From Lichenostomus cassidix (Eukaryota > Chordata > Aves > Passeriformes > Meliphagidae): 64,000 nt of DNA. The notes below the pieces were generated by a model. It saw only the letters and a list, made by a program, of their open reading frames with translations, made no database searches and was not told the DNA's origin. The position numbers were made by a program, and so were the translations under genes. The stretch is taken from positions 19,254,324-19,318,323 of the forward strand of contig CM039182.1 of NCBI GenBank assembly GCA_008360975.2. The letters run 5' to 3'. This document shows, one piece after another, positions 1 to 12,900 of the stretch (its first letter is position 1; every line of letters starts with the position of its first letter).

Positions 1-528
1 GATAAACCTAGAATACAGATAAAAATTGAGAGACAAAAAAGAAAATGTTGTCAGAGAACAGTGTTTCCTGAAATATTGTAAAATCATTATGGATTAGATA
101 GCCCAACTGCATGCGTCTGGGGTTGTGTTGTCTTTTTTTTTTTTTTAATTTTGTTCTGCTTTTTAATACCAGACCCTTCAAATGAAATTTGTAAGGTAAA
201 TCTAATAAAATCTGATAGGGTGCTTTACAGGTCCAAATAATGCCACTAAAACAGTACTGATAATCACAATATTTTATCCATTCATTCATATTTCTAAAAC
301 AATAAGAAACTTTTTTTCTCTGAGCACACCACAGGTCAAGTACAGGAGGAAGGTTTGTTAACATGCCATGTAATACTCCTTCATCCAGGACTTCATTTAA
401 AACCTTTCTACAAGTTCCTCTCTGGTCTATTTTCCCAGTTTATTCCCAATGTATTTATTCTCAATGAGGTTTTGCTTTTCACTGCCATATCCACAGTTTT
501 TCTTCTCTTTCACTCAGATACAGAAACA
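1..528. other. Unannotated AT-rich noncoding sequence
   Basis: No gene or recognised repeat is visible. A T14 run lies at 133-146. A 118-codon reading frame crosses most of this stretch on the minus strand, but its product is lysine- and aromatic-rich, as expected of random AT-rich DNA, and resembles no family I know. I treat it as chance. Confidence 0.6.
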
Positions 529-674
529 TTCATAGACTCACAGAATGGTTTGGTTTGGAAAGGACCTTTAAGACCATCTAGTTCCAAACCCCCTTCTTTG
601 GGGCAGGAAACATTCCATTGGCCCAGATTGCTCAAAGCCCCATCCAGCTCTTATAGAAATGGGGCATCTGTAAC
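529..674 (-). mobile_element. CR1 LINE 3' end fragment
   Basis: Read on the plus strand, this begins with the reverse complement of the avian CR1 3' terminus (CATAGACTCACAGAATGG). It continues with the conserved 3'-UTR block: a 'GGAAAGGACCTTTAAGACCATC'-like stretch, 'TAGTTCCAAACCCC', then 'TTGCTCAAAGCCCCATCCAG'. The element therefore points to the minus strand and is severely 5'-truncated, keeping only about 145 bp of its 3' UTR. That is the usual state of CR1 copies in birds. Several substitutions from the remembered consensus suggest an old insertion. It has no coding capacity. The inner boundary near 674 is approximate. Confidence 0.85.
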
Positions 675-3600
675 ATCAAAAATTTCTTCATAATGCCTAA
701 TCTAATGTAATTCAGTATTTTTCTGAGTTTTGGGTAGTGAGTGCCAAGCACCAGCACCTTAGATGGTGGTTTTTGGTTTACCTGGTAATGTGAAATAGCT
801 AATGTTTTATTTCATTTACTGTAATGAAGAGCTGTTTCATTCACAGTGGGAACAGGTTTTAACTCAACACTTAAAACTCATAATATTCATGCAAGTCAAA
901 GGGCCAACTGGTTTCGAATTGCTCTGCCCACCTGCTTTGACTACCAGTGGTGTTGATAGAGCTTAATTGCCTTAAGTATAGCTTATGTAATTGTCTCCAT
1001 TTCAGGCATAATATATGTAACTAGGTGATTGTAGACAAAGTGCAGGTGATTTCAGATTTTTAAGGCTTTCCTGAGTACACTTATTAGGACTTTGGCAGGT
1101 ATATAATGATTTTTAAAATAAAATAATATCTTAATTATTCTCCTTAAACTTTTACTAGCATAGTGCTATAGTTTGAGTTGCAGAAATAATTTTTTCTGTT
1201 TTAGTTGTTCAAACTATTTCATCTAGACATCTACTTCTGTCAAAAAAAGATCCTTTAATATATCTCAATTTTTTATAACTCTTTTTTGCCAAATATATTT
1301 TATGTGCGATATTATTTTCTTGATTTTTTCAAGAGCTTTTTCACTTCGTATATTATTTTCAAATAAAATATAATGATGGTGCAAACAGGTATGGGAAGGC
1401 GGTATGAGATTAAATATGTTGTCAGTTTTATGGATATTTTTATAGCATTGCCATATGATTTTTTTACCAAGAATCAACCTGTGCTTGATTCAGGATGAAC
1501 ACAGCAAGAAAAAGTGGCAGTTTGTTTCTTGGTCCTTTGTTTCAATGAATGAATTTGTCTCATGCAAGCAAATTACCAAGGAAAAGCTGATATACAGGAA
1601 TAGATCTGGATTTTGTTTCTGAAAATGGTTATATTTTCTGAAAGACGTGGAGAGGAATAGTTCACTCAGCTGTTCAAAACGTTCATACTTTTTGGTTAGT
1701 GATTTTACTGCTATCAAGTGTATGCAAAGTCAGCTCACATTCAGCTAATGTCTTCATTTACAGAAGAACAGGAGCACAGCAGCCCAAAGGGAATTTTATT
1801 CTGATGCACTGATGCTTTTTAAGAACAATGAGAAAATTATGGACAAAGAAGCTGTTTATAAAAAAAAAAAGCAATGACAATGGAATGAAGTTATTCTTTT
1901 AATGGATGGATATCTAATTATGCTAACAAATCATAATTTAGGCCTTCCATAGAGCTTCCATAACCATAAACATTAAACAATAAGCATTAAACCTACAGTC
2001 AAAACAATACCATGTCCTCACGCACATCAGCTTCTAAAGAGAAGCTTCTCTAATAGATGTACATACTCCAGCAATGAATTTTCCTCCAGGAATTACAATA
2101 TGATAAAAGGGAGGAGATCAAATCTTAGACTGATTTACAATGAAGCTAAGCAAAGGCACACAGTATAGCAAGACAAATCTGATGCCAACACAATTTTGAA
2201 GAAATGAGAAATATTCTTCTGGTGCCCATCACTTTCTTGAAAATTCATTAATTAGTAAATTAGACTCACTATTTTGTTACATATTGTTACAAACTTGACA
2301 TTGACCTTGAGAAAAACTATAGAAGCTTATTTAGGAAATAGAGCAGAGAAAAATGCATTTTCCCACTTCTGTATAGGAAGCAAAAATTCTGTTCTACTTC
2401 CGGCCCAGTAAGTAAATAAATTTGCAGAATTCATAGCACTGAAGGAAGGAGCCCCTAATATCAAGTCATGCACTAGCTAAACTATTAACATAATTGTAAT
2501 AATCAGAGCAACACTGCAGATGGCCATGATAGTATTGTTTGATTCAACAAGCAGTCAGAAACTATTAGGAGGTTTGTTGGAACTCTTTTTTGAACTGACA
2601 CACTTCGCCAATTAAAACTGTATTTGCTGCCTCTGTCTCTAAACCAGTCAATTATGGAAGCATTTCTCAATAGTCCACAGCACACAAATATTACATGACA
2701 TAAAAACCATTAAAGTTCTTCTGGGGAACTGATTGCTGTGCTTATTGCTATACTTTGGTAGATAGCCAATATTGATGGAAATACATATCTTTTAGTCATA
2801 TCTTTTTTTGGTGCTTAGTTATGATTTCTTTACATGATATCAGAATATTAATAAAATCTGTGAAAGAGAAAACTTCTTGCCATAGACGTGTCCAGATAAA
2901 GCAGCTGATTTCTTAGGTTGCAGGTTGGTGTGTGCATGTACATATTCTTCATGAAAGGTGCAAAATCTCTAAGGCATAGAACCAATTTCAAATAATCATC
3001 CTATGTTACATACGTATGCTTTTTTTAATGCAGTGGAAGTCTATTCAATGAAACTATGGAGAAATTAAAATTTCTTTTATTAAAAAAGAAAATATTACTG
3101 GCATTACATTTTATTGTTTGACCCTAGAAAGTAGGTTTGCATTTAAATGTCTGATAAAAGAACATTCTTTTCTTGCATATGTGTAAATATAATCAATTAA
3201 AAAGCACAAGCCAAAGCACTTGCAATAATTTAACTAAGATGCAATGAAAAATAGATCAGATATTTTTGTTTAACTTTTGACTCAAGTCATTCTTCTTACA
3301 GTAATGCTCTTTTCTTTTTGTCTTAACTTACTATGCTTAAAAGGACAGACTCTTTAAAGATGAGGCCATCACCAGTAGGTTGAATTCAGTATGTTAAGTT
3401 CATGATCTGCATGGTATGGAGAAGACTCCAAATGAAGTATTGAAAACCCTAAATATATCTCATCAGCAAGTCAAACTTGGATACAGATGTAATTAGCTGT
3501 GTCAGAAGAATGAACATTCTGCCTTCAAGGAAATAACAAAAGTTGCATAGAATTTGCATACAGTATATGAAATATGGAAATTTCTCTGTAAACAGATGTG

Positions 3601-4834
3601 TTTTCAGCTTTGATTTACTGTCATCACTAAATGATGAGGATGTGCATGAATACTAATATGATGGTATTACATTATTCATTTACTAGAAAAAGGTAGAAAA
3701 GACAGAGCGAGAAAGAGAGAGGGAGAAAGTAAATGGCCTTAAATTTGTAGAAAGAATTTTCTATTTGAAGAGGGCTTAAGTAGATAGAGAAACCACTTGG
3801 TCAACTGGATGCTGGAAAAGAAGGTGGGAAGTTCATACAGAAAATTTTTAAAGTACGTGGACATAAAAGCTTGAAACAAAGTAATTATAGTATTTCTACA
3901 TTATTACAATATTAGTATTATTATAATAGTAATAATACTATTTCTACAAAACATATTTTTCGTTTATGGCTGAAATTTGAACACAAAGCTAATATATGAA
4001 CACTCAAAAGATGGGTCTATTTCTGTGACAGAAAGTTTAATGTGCTCCCATCAAATCTCAAGAAATGGCAGCAGGAAATAATCTGAACCTATCTGAACTT
4101 TGTTTTATCCAGCCAAGCTGACCAGTTTGAATGTTAAAAGACATTTCAAAGACTGCATTTAGCCTATGAAAATAGATGTCAAGTTCCTACTTAAATAAAC
4201 AGTGTGAAATTCTAAGCAGTCTTGATAATGTCAGGTGGAGCAATTGTAAAAAGGATTGAGAAAATAAAAAGTAAACAGACAATTGTAAGGGAATATAGAG
4301 AGTCTTAGAAAAGATTCTTACACCATATTACTTCAGTAGATGTGTGACAGACTTATGATTGTTTACCCTGCATGTGTTCTATTCCAATTTTCTACTTTCT
4401 TAGTTTTTGATGATGGTCAAAGCCATTTTAGTTCAGTCATTTTCACAGCTGTCTTGTATTCCCTATGTCCTCTTTCAATGAATGTACAAGTATGCTTCAG
4501 GCAAGCTTAAGGAGAAAAATCTGGCTATTATCATGCTTTATAATGCTGCAGGGGCACAGTTTTGTATCCTGGAAATCTAAACACTACTGGAAGCTTGTCT
4601 TGTGCATATTCTGCATACATAAAGTAGACTTGTTTATATCAACTGCATAAATAAAACAGTCACCTAATACTAATCAACTTTAACTCAATCCTCTGAAAAT
4701 ATCCTGTTTATATGAGTTTTATACATATAACCAGAATGTAAAAGTAAGAATGTCCAAAATCTTCCCCACATGAAGAGCTTTGGATATGAAAACAAAAAAA
4801 TCTGCCTCACAGTCTTTTGCATGAAGATATAGTT
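675..4834. other. Unannotated AT-rich noncoding sequence with local repeats
   Basis: About 4.2 kb without a supportable gene. Reading frames are 75 codons or shorter. Visible structure is limited to short A/T runs, an A-rich run near 1858-1870, a purine-rich patch near 3700-3730 and the palindrome at 3913-3940 listed separately. No mobile element was recognised, though very old ones could be missed by eye. Confidence 0.55.
3913..3940. repeat. Perfect AT-rich inverted repeat (11-bp arms, 6-nt spacer)
   Basis: The left arm TAGTATTATTA (3913-3923) is the exact reverse complement of TAATAATACTA (3930-3940), separated by six bases. The same neighbourhood repeats 'TATTTCTACA'-like words on both sides (around 3891-3900 and 3939-3947), so it may have arisen by local duplication. 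It could extrude as a cruciform, but no function is implied. Confidence 0.8.
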
Positions 4835-5228
4835 GGAGGCCTGTCACTAGTGGTGTCCCCCAAGGTTCAATACTTGGACCAGAATTATTTAACTTGTTCA
4901 TCAGTTCCTTGTATGAAGGGGCAGATGCCTCCTCAGCATCAGTTCACTGATGACACAAAGCTGGGAGGAGTGGGCAATACCCCAGAGGGCTGTGCAGCCC
5001 TTCAGAGGGACCTTGGCAGGCTGCAGGGATTGACAGAGCAGAACCTTTTGAGATTCAACAAAGACAAATGCAGGGTCCTGCACATGGGGAAGAAGAACCC
5101 CACACACCAGTACAGGCTGGGAACTGACCTGCTGGAAAGCAGCTCTGAGGAGAAGAACCTGGGGGTCCTGCTGGACAACAAGCTGTCCATGAGGCAGCAG
5201 TGCTCCTGTGGCCAGGAAAGCAAAGTGT
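4835..5228 (+). mobile_element. CR1 LINE internal fragment (reverse transcriptase, inactive)
   Basis: This is a piece of the CR1 ORF2 reverse transcriptase. Frame 1 from 4843 reads [20 protein letters not shown], the conserved PQGS/LGP block that precedes the catalytic aspartates. A frameshift near 4930-4950 then moves the match to frame 2, where [10 protein letters not shown] gives the FADD-type catalytic box. Downstream come NLLRFNKDKCRVLHMGKKNP, QYRLGTDLLESSSEEKNLGV and LLDNKLSMRQQC, the usual CR1 order. Both ends are missing: the copy starts inside the RT core and stops before the 3' UTR. The broken frame and missing ends make it non-functional. The first ATG of the longest open frame here (4817) is not a real start. 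Confidence 0.92.
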
Positions 5229-8200
5229 ACCCAGAGCCATCCTTTGCTAAGGAAATAATAGACTGTATTGAATAGAACATTGCAGATCTGTGGGTCCAAG
5301 GACAGTTCTTAGTTAAGGTACCAATAACAAATTCTGGAATTTCATGAGCAGTAGCAATAACAATTAAACTGTTAGGTGTAAATCAAAATCCTATTCTCCA
5401 ATTATTCATTTTGGTATTTCTATTTTACAAGGATCATTTTACTTATGTATGTTTACCAAAGTGCTGAGCTAATATCTTCAGACAGTTCTGTTCTATCTCA
5501 GGAATGTGCACAAAAGCATTCAGCAGACACCTGCAGAAAGTTTGGATCAGATAATTCTGGAGTATGCATCACATTAGTTTCAAGAGAGTAAAATCACTCA
5601 TATTTCAATCCAAATAAGAAAATAATCCCCCCTTCATAAAAACCACTTATAAAATAATTAGTGTTCAATCACTGAGTAATGTTTACTGAAGTTTCTTTAC
5701 ATGCCACTAAATATCCAATATTGGAAAGTAACACACCAGTAGCAATAAAGGCCCATATTGGAATGAAAAATGTTTTATGCATCAACTAGCCAGATTTTGC
5801 CTTGAGTGATTTCATCAGCTTATTTTGAAGTTTCTATCTGACATTTAAGTTAATGGTTAAATATAAGTATGAGAACCATCTGGAGATCTATTGTAGGCAG
5901 ACTAGTCCAATAAATGTGATGTGCAATGATGACATGCCTTTAGATTATTTATATCTTCTGTTTGATTGCCATCCGAACTAATAATTTGTTCTCTAATTTT
6001 AGAAAACTCAGATTTAAAGCCTAGTACTAATTTTTACACATAATTGTATTTCACTACGACTATCTCTAGAGATCTGACTCTAGATCTTGGACTCACTTTG
6101 CCAAATAGGAGACCAGTGACTCAAGTTTGTTTGCAAAGTGAGCAGTGCCCTACACAGGACAAATTGTTGTCGCTTGCTATCGTCACCTTAAAACATGTAA
6201 AAATGGCTGTCAAAATGACAAATTGAGAGAATAAGTGTGAAGAACTCTCAAAGACAAGAAATTAAATGTTCTCTGCAATCAGCAAAATAAATTAACTAAG
6301 GAATTTCATGCTTAATAGTGTGTGGTCAGTCACCTGAATATTCACAACACCCTAAATCACAGTGGAAAATTCAGGAATAATTTTTGCTGATTTCTTGGAC
6401 CAAACCCAGCCAATTTCTCTGTTAAGCAATAAATTATACTTTCTTGATATACCTCAATTTATCCTGTGAACTCAACCTCCCAGCAATTCTGCTCTCACAT
6501 TAGTCCTGAACAGCACCAGAGTTCTGCATATTATCTACTTCCTGAGGGTCTCAAAAAATTCCACAATACCTGTAAAAACCCTAACTGGCTTTTCTTCACC
6601 CTCAGGTTGGGGGAAGAAATAAATGTGAAAGACTGAGTTTCCCATAAGTATTAAATATGTGCTGTTGTACTGATCTTGCATTTCAGAAATTATTTTTTTA
6701 TGTCAGTGACCCACTGTGACTATTACACCAATTAAAATTCCATGAATTGTGGCTGAATAGGTTTTAAATACCTGGCTTCATGTTCCTAGAGCAATTTAAA
6801 ATTCTTAAACATGTCACCAGAAATTATTGTAAACAGCACTATTTTAATTTTCACTTAGCTGTGCATGCAAGGTTTGACCTTGTCAGCCCTGACCCAGCAA
6901 GTAAAGCAAGAAAATCAGAACCTCTGTCTTGGCACTATTCCAGATTTTGACTGGTGGCTTATGCTTCATTAGACTTAGATAATGCCATACCATTTCATTA
7001 GACTTAAACACTCAAATGAATCTAGCTACCACTGGCTTATGAATCAGTCTGAGCATTTCAAAGCAAGCCACACATGCTTGCCAAAAAAAAGAGTCAGGTG
7101 CTCCAAAAAAAACTTGAAGGATCCAAGGATGATAATTCTGATGGAAGATGATCACCACAGATAGGTGGTGTGCAGAAGATTTAAATCAAGTAATATGTTA
7201 AAAATTGTTTGGTTGCTGATTCTGTTTTACCTCTGAAATCCATCCTAGCTTGAAGTTAGGCATTTAGCAAGCAATTGAATAGCGCATCTTGTACGGAGGA
7301 GAATGTCACTGATGCATCATTGCGAGATATTCTGTGACCACACACTTGTTTTCTCTCTTCCAAAGGCCCTGAAGGAACAATCCCATGCATATTAAAAAGA
7401 AGAAACTGTATCCCAGAAAACCATAATACACTGTAGTCTTTTCAATTAATAATGTCACAGGCAGTTGAGCACCTTGGAAATAGAAGCTTCACAATGCGCT
7501 ACTCCACATTTCACAAGCAAAAAAGTATGACATATAGAGTCTTATTACTTAGAAGAACAGTGGAGCTTGAAACTCTTGCATTAAGTTTGAGCAGCCTTGG
7601 TGAAAATGAGATCTCGTTCCCTCATTATGCAATCTGACATCCTTCATCTAAAACCAAATGAGATAATAAAGTAAGAGAGATGAGATATATTTTCTGCATA
7701 AAGAACCACATAATCCTTTATCTCATTTAAATAATAGATTCATAAAATCTTTTTTTAAACATCCAACTAAATGATGCAGTGAAATATTAATATATCTGCA
7801 TATTTAATAATACTAATATCACATGCTAAATGATAGCCAGATTAATTTATATTCTCAGAGAAATCGCAAACAACACCAACATAGTTGTGATTGGCTCTTG
7901 AATTTGAAGTTTGTAAAACATTGCAAATAGCAACAGGTCTCAGTATTGTGCAAATTCTGTGAAGTGCTGTGTATTAGCACAGGCACTAAAATACTGACTT
8001 TATTTCATGCTTACATAAACTTTCATTGAAAAGGGGGCTGTGCTGATATTTGAGATTGAGTATCAAGAGGCAACATTCCTAGTGCTTTACAAGGCAGTAT
8101 CTTAACTTCTCATGAGAAAAGAATCTCACCAGTTGTTGAGAATCAACGTGATGGTGTGTTTTCAGGCATGCTGAAAAACATGTGAGGCAGCTACCTCATA

Positions 8201-9912
8201 ACTCTACTAGGAGTGGGGCCCAAATAAACCCTTTTCTCCTCCCTAACTTCTTGGTAGCTGTGTCAAGTTACAGTTAAAAATAAAATGTCAGATAAGAATT
8301 TATATTAGTAAGAAATGAGCCACTAAACAATAACCAAAATTATCCTGACTTTGCCTGAAGAAGATGGGAAATGGAGATCCAAACACACTGCTGGGAAGAT
8401 GCCTGACAGACTGAGTGCTCAGAAACAACAGGAACAGGACTAGGAAAATTTTTGCTGTTTTCTTCTGGGTAAAAAGGATTTTCTATGTCTTTTATAATTT
8501 TTTAAGTACTACATAGCCAGGAATTAGTTTCTGCCTGTAACCACTCTTTTATGTACAGGAGGGTCTTTAGTCTCTTAAGAATGGATAACTGAGGCATAGA
8601 ATGTAAAGCTGAAATCCAAAATAGAGTATATTGAAATATCTACAGGTAAAATTAGGCAGAATATAGGCACATAGTTTCAAATGTGAAATCCTTTAAACTG
8701 AGGTCATTCACCACCTATTTCCAGAGACCCCTAAAGCACTAAGTGCTTTATTCACCAATATTAATGTTTCCTGTTCCACAGAGTATTCTCTCAGAAGTAC
8801 CAAAGAGCTGGCAGAGCGAAACAACCTGATTAGTTGATTATAGTCCATAATCCCAGTGATGGTCTCTGACCTGTCTTCTTATTTACTGGAAGTGGCAGTG
8901 GGAATGTCCTCTCATATGTCTCTCTGAAGAATTTAACAACAGACACCACGTATTTCAAAAGGGACAGTGGAAGATACAGTTAAAACCCATAAATACTCTG
9001 GAAGAAGGACTCACCTAGGAGTTTCTCTTAACACACAGGCTAATTTCCTAGTAAAATGCATTTTTTACTTACCATTCCAGAAAATAACAAGCACTGGAGA
9101 CTCTGAAATGGGTTCATTAGGACAGGGTAAAACGACGTTGCAAAACACAAGGTCATATGAGTCCCACTGATGTCTAAAATATAAGTTCAGTGGAGATGAC
9201 AGAAGAGGAGAAAGTCTCATCAGATAACAACTGACAATATCATGTATCCACTAAAGAAACTGTATGAACAGAGCCAAGGAAATATAACCCCAATGCCAAA
9301 AGCTTTAGTGACCATGCACAACAAATACTTTGCAGAGCATTAGTCGTTCATTTACAAAAAAAATTTAATAAACAAACATAAACTAGCTAGACTCAGAAAA
9401 GACATGAAGAAATCATCTTACTAAAAGAGGCTGAAATAATCTGAAGAAGCAAACTAAGGCAAGCAGATGGGAGGGTAAACACATCAAAAGGATATATTTG
9501 AAATAAAAGGGTGTTAGGAGAAAAATAATCAGGCATAAAGTATCCACTCCTACACCTCTAACCTACAGAAAAGTATTGTGCATGGTTGTTAGAAATCACA
9601 GGAGACTGGATGTCAGCAGGCCAAAGGGTCACTTTTAATTCCATTTTCCCAGGTGAAAGTAGAGAATTTGCAAAGTGAAGTGAAGAATTTTCCAAGATTT
9701 CTAGGTGCATGATAAGGGAAAGCTACTTGGTTAAAAATCACATTAGTGAAAGACAAAACTGAAAAAGACAATGTTGCATATTGTGGTGCTTACATATGTA
9801 GCATAAATCCAAATACTGAATATACAGAATTCTGTCCAAAGAAATCAGTCTAACTTTCCTGAAGTCTATAAATATATGATAACTACTAAATATATACTGA
9901 TGTTCCACTGCT
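5229..9912. other. Unannotated AT-rich noncoding sequence
   Basis: No gene or clear repeat is recognised in about 4.7 kb. A 13-bp word (TTCATTAGACTTA) occurs twice, at 6965-6977 and 6994-7006, spaced by 29 bp, and looks like a small local duplication. The stretch 8190-8275 contains an AATAAA within a slightly more GC-rich context and faintly resembles an LTR end, but no boundaries or target duplication were found. Open frames are 67 codons or shorter. Confidence 0.5.
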
Positions 9913-9944
9913 GATACTTATATACTTATATACTTATATACTTG
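9913..9944. repeat. Short tandem repeat, 8-bp unit x4
   Basis: Four consecutive copies of an 8-bp unit (ATACTTAT-type) run head to tail, the last with one substitution. This is a small microsatellite in AT-rich DNA and probably varies in length between individuals. Confidence 0.8.
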
Positions 9945-12900
9945 TATTTCATAATGTATTTCCAATTTCAGAAAATATTGTGTATTTTTTGGTTAATTTT
10001 CAAAGATCTAAGATTAGAAATTAATCCAGTTATGTATGTGGAAAAGGCAAAAGATGTAGATAAAAGCCATTTCATAATCCTTTCAGAGATATTTCTTTCC
10101 TAGGGGGGAAACAAGGTGATATCTCAGAGGACAAGCACAGACTACCCTAAGAATCCTCAGTGCATGCCTTATAATAGACTTATTTATCTGCCCAAGAAAA
10201 GAGAAATAGGAAAAAGACTCATATTAAATAAGGGCAGGCCACAGTGACAATGAGAAGAGGAAATAAACATAAAGTCAAAATATACCTTGTAATTTCTGTG
10301 TAGGTGTACTTCCAATGGTTGCCTTTTAATATCTCCTTTTTGCTTTCTGGCGTCTTGAATACATACACATTTGTGATGATCCAAGGTAAAACTGGAGCAT
10401 TTTTAATGTGGCACCACAGTCTGATTGGTCCTAATTGGATTTTTTATCTCTCTGGGAAGATAAATGATTTGATTTCACTGCCTTCAGTGAATTTACAGGT
10501 GTGGCAGTTCTAAAGGCTTCTTTTAAATGGAGGAGGTGATTTATTACAGTATAAGTGAAAACCCAGGAGCATCCAAGTGTCAGCATTGCTGTCACTTTTT
10601 CAAAATCTAAACACACTTCAGTCTGACCCTGGCAGTTTTTATATGAACATAAAACAGAGACGCTTTGCTAAAATATATTTTAATTATTTAATGATTCTCC
10701 TTCCCCTCAGCAATATATTCTTTCCGAGGTGTGTTACAAATTGTGAATGGTCAGCCATGCAATGACAGAACACCTATTTAATCAGAAAGAATTGCTTGCT
10801 GTAGGTTTGTGGCAGTATCATCTCAGTACAAGTCAGGATGGTACGTGTCCTTATAGGTAGTCTCCTAATATATTCTGTGGTTAAAAGACTTATTTGTATG
10901 GGGATGAGAGTTTCAGTAGAGGAGAGTAAATGAAATGGCATAACTGAATGTAGGGCTAAAGCAGGAATTGGTTTTGAATTGCCTGCTTTTCATTTGATAG
11001 TGTTGGTTGTGTCCTATACAGTGAAAATGTCAAGATGTTTGCCTGAACTCCTAATGCAAGTCAAAGTGATCAGTCATGTATGTCCTAAAGGCAAAGGTAC
11101 CTGTGTCTGTGACTATGTACATAGATATATTTGGTGTCTATGTTTTTGTATATGTATCTCTACTTGACTCTTCACACATATGCACATACATATATCCCAT
11201 TCTTGGGGACTGTACAGAATAGAATTATAACTTTGCATATTATGTATGCAATACAAGCAACCAGCAGATGCAGGAAGCATGCAAAAAGTGACCATCCAGT
11301 CATAACTCCTCGACTTTGAATTTGTTAGATATTAAAAACAAAACTATGTGATGTTTGGGAAATAAAGAAGCTGAGATCCACTCCCCTTTTCCTTTCCTTT
11401 GAATCACTTAGAGCAAGTATATCAGAAAAGTCCTAGCATCAGAGAGTTTTCTGGAATAAGATTCAAGTGCATTTCAAGTGGGTAGAAGGGTTTGGGGTTT
11501 TTATAAACGCGTGTAATTAATGGTTAATAAATCCACTAAAATGGCTCCTTATGAAAAACTTAGGTTTTAAACAAAGCTGAAACAAACCCAAATAGTAGGC
11601 AACATAAGTGATGATCAGACAACAGTAAAAAGACTGGACCAAAAAAAAAATTGACAAAGAATTATAAATTTTTGCCCAGTAAAAACTGCTCCCATGATCA
11701 ATTGTAGCATTGAGTCAAAACCTTTTTATCCTTACTACCCAAAATGAAATACTGATACAAAGGTACATATTTATTTTCAGTACATGGAATGATTCTAAAA
11801 AATATATTAGGTTTTTTTTTCACTTGAAAGCCCATGTTTATCAAGACATAGACATTTTCTATAAAATATTTCCCACGAACAAAACCCACTGCTTTTACAA
11901 AAAGAAATTGCTACCTGATTTTCATTCCTTCACCTGCTTCACCTAAAACTAATACCATTTGATTTCATCACATAATATTATTGTGAAGATATATCTTCAT
12001 ATTTTCCAATCAAATAATCACTGCAACAGCAACTTGATTGCATGAAGAATAGTGGCTATCAGGATATATTATCATTATACAATGTGGACCTAAAATGAGG
12101 CAAATTTAAAGCAATGTTCCACCACTTCATTATCATGACAAATGAAGACTAAGTCATTTTACCCTGTTGTTCCCTTATATAACTTCTAAAAGAGCTCAAA
12201 GTGCACAGCAATTATTACCATTTTGAAAGTTTTTTTTTTTCAAAAGAAGTATGACATTACAGATGGAATCAGCTTGAGGAGTGTGTTGCCTGACTGAATT
12301 GCACCATTCTTGATTGCACTTTAGAGCAGCAGATCATTGCTTTCAGTAGATCGAATTACATGACATGAGAGCAATAATACACATGCTCTTTGAATTGACA
12401 TTCCTTGTCTTCAATACCAAGGTGCACTGTTATGATGGCATTATTTATGTTATCCTGATTAGCAAATAACACTTCTCAAAACAATTCAGGAAAGATCTTG
12501 TTTGAAATATGCTGCACTGTTGAACTAGAAATTGATCCAAGGTGTTACAAAACGTTGCATATGTGAAGAATAAGAAATGCACTGAAATCCTGTGCTGTAT
12601 AACCCATTGGCAGGTTTTGATGTAAAATACTTAGCAAATGCTTGGTTGGTTTAGCCTTTAAAAAAATAAAGTAATATCAGAAGAGGTTATGGAAGTCTTT
12701 ATCAGAGACTGTAGACTGAACTGAAAATTGTTTGCAATGAACTTGTTACAATGCATCCTATTTCTGGAGAAAAAAAGCATTTTTACAAAAATAATAGAAA
12801 AAAAATTCCTGTGTAAAATAGCTGTGTGCCTTTAAGTCTGTGTGAAGTTTGGCTGATGTACCATGCACAAGACAGAGGTGTAACTTTAGTAGTGATGGTT

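Noticed and set aside
8..364. 118-codon minus-strand open frame
   Set aside because: The composition matches AT-rich noise, there is no known domain, and there are no splice or promoter signals worth defending.
905..925. Possible tRNA B-box-like word (GTTTCGAATTG)
   Set aside because: There is no A box at the right distance and no cloverleaf can be drawn.
4901..5299. Three minus-strand frames of 61-132 codons
   Set aside because: They are antisense shadows of the CR1 reverse-transcriptase fragment.
8190..8275. LTR-like end with AATAAA and a terminal ACA
   Set aside because: No matching left end, TATA box or target duplication could be found.
9913..9944. CRISPR-like or other spaced direct repeat array
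   Set aside because: It is a simple 8-bp microsatellite without spacers, and the genome is evidently vertebrate.
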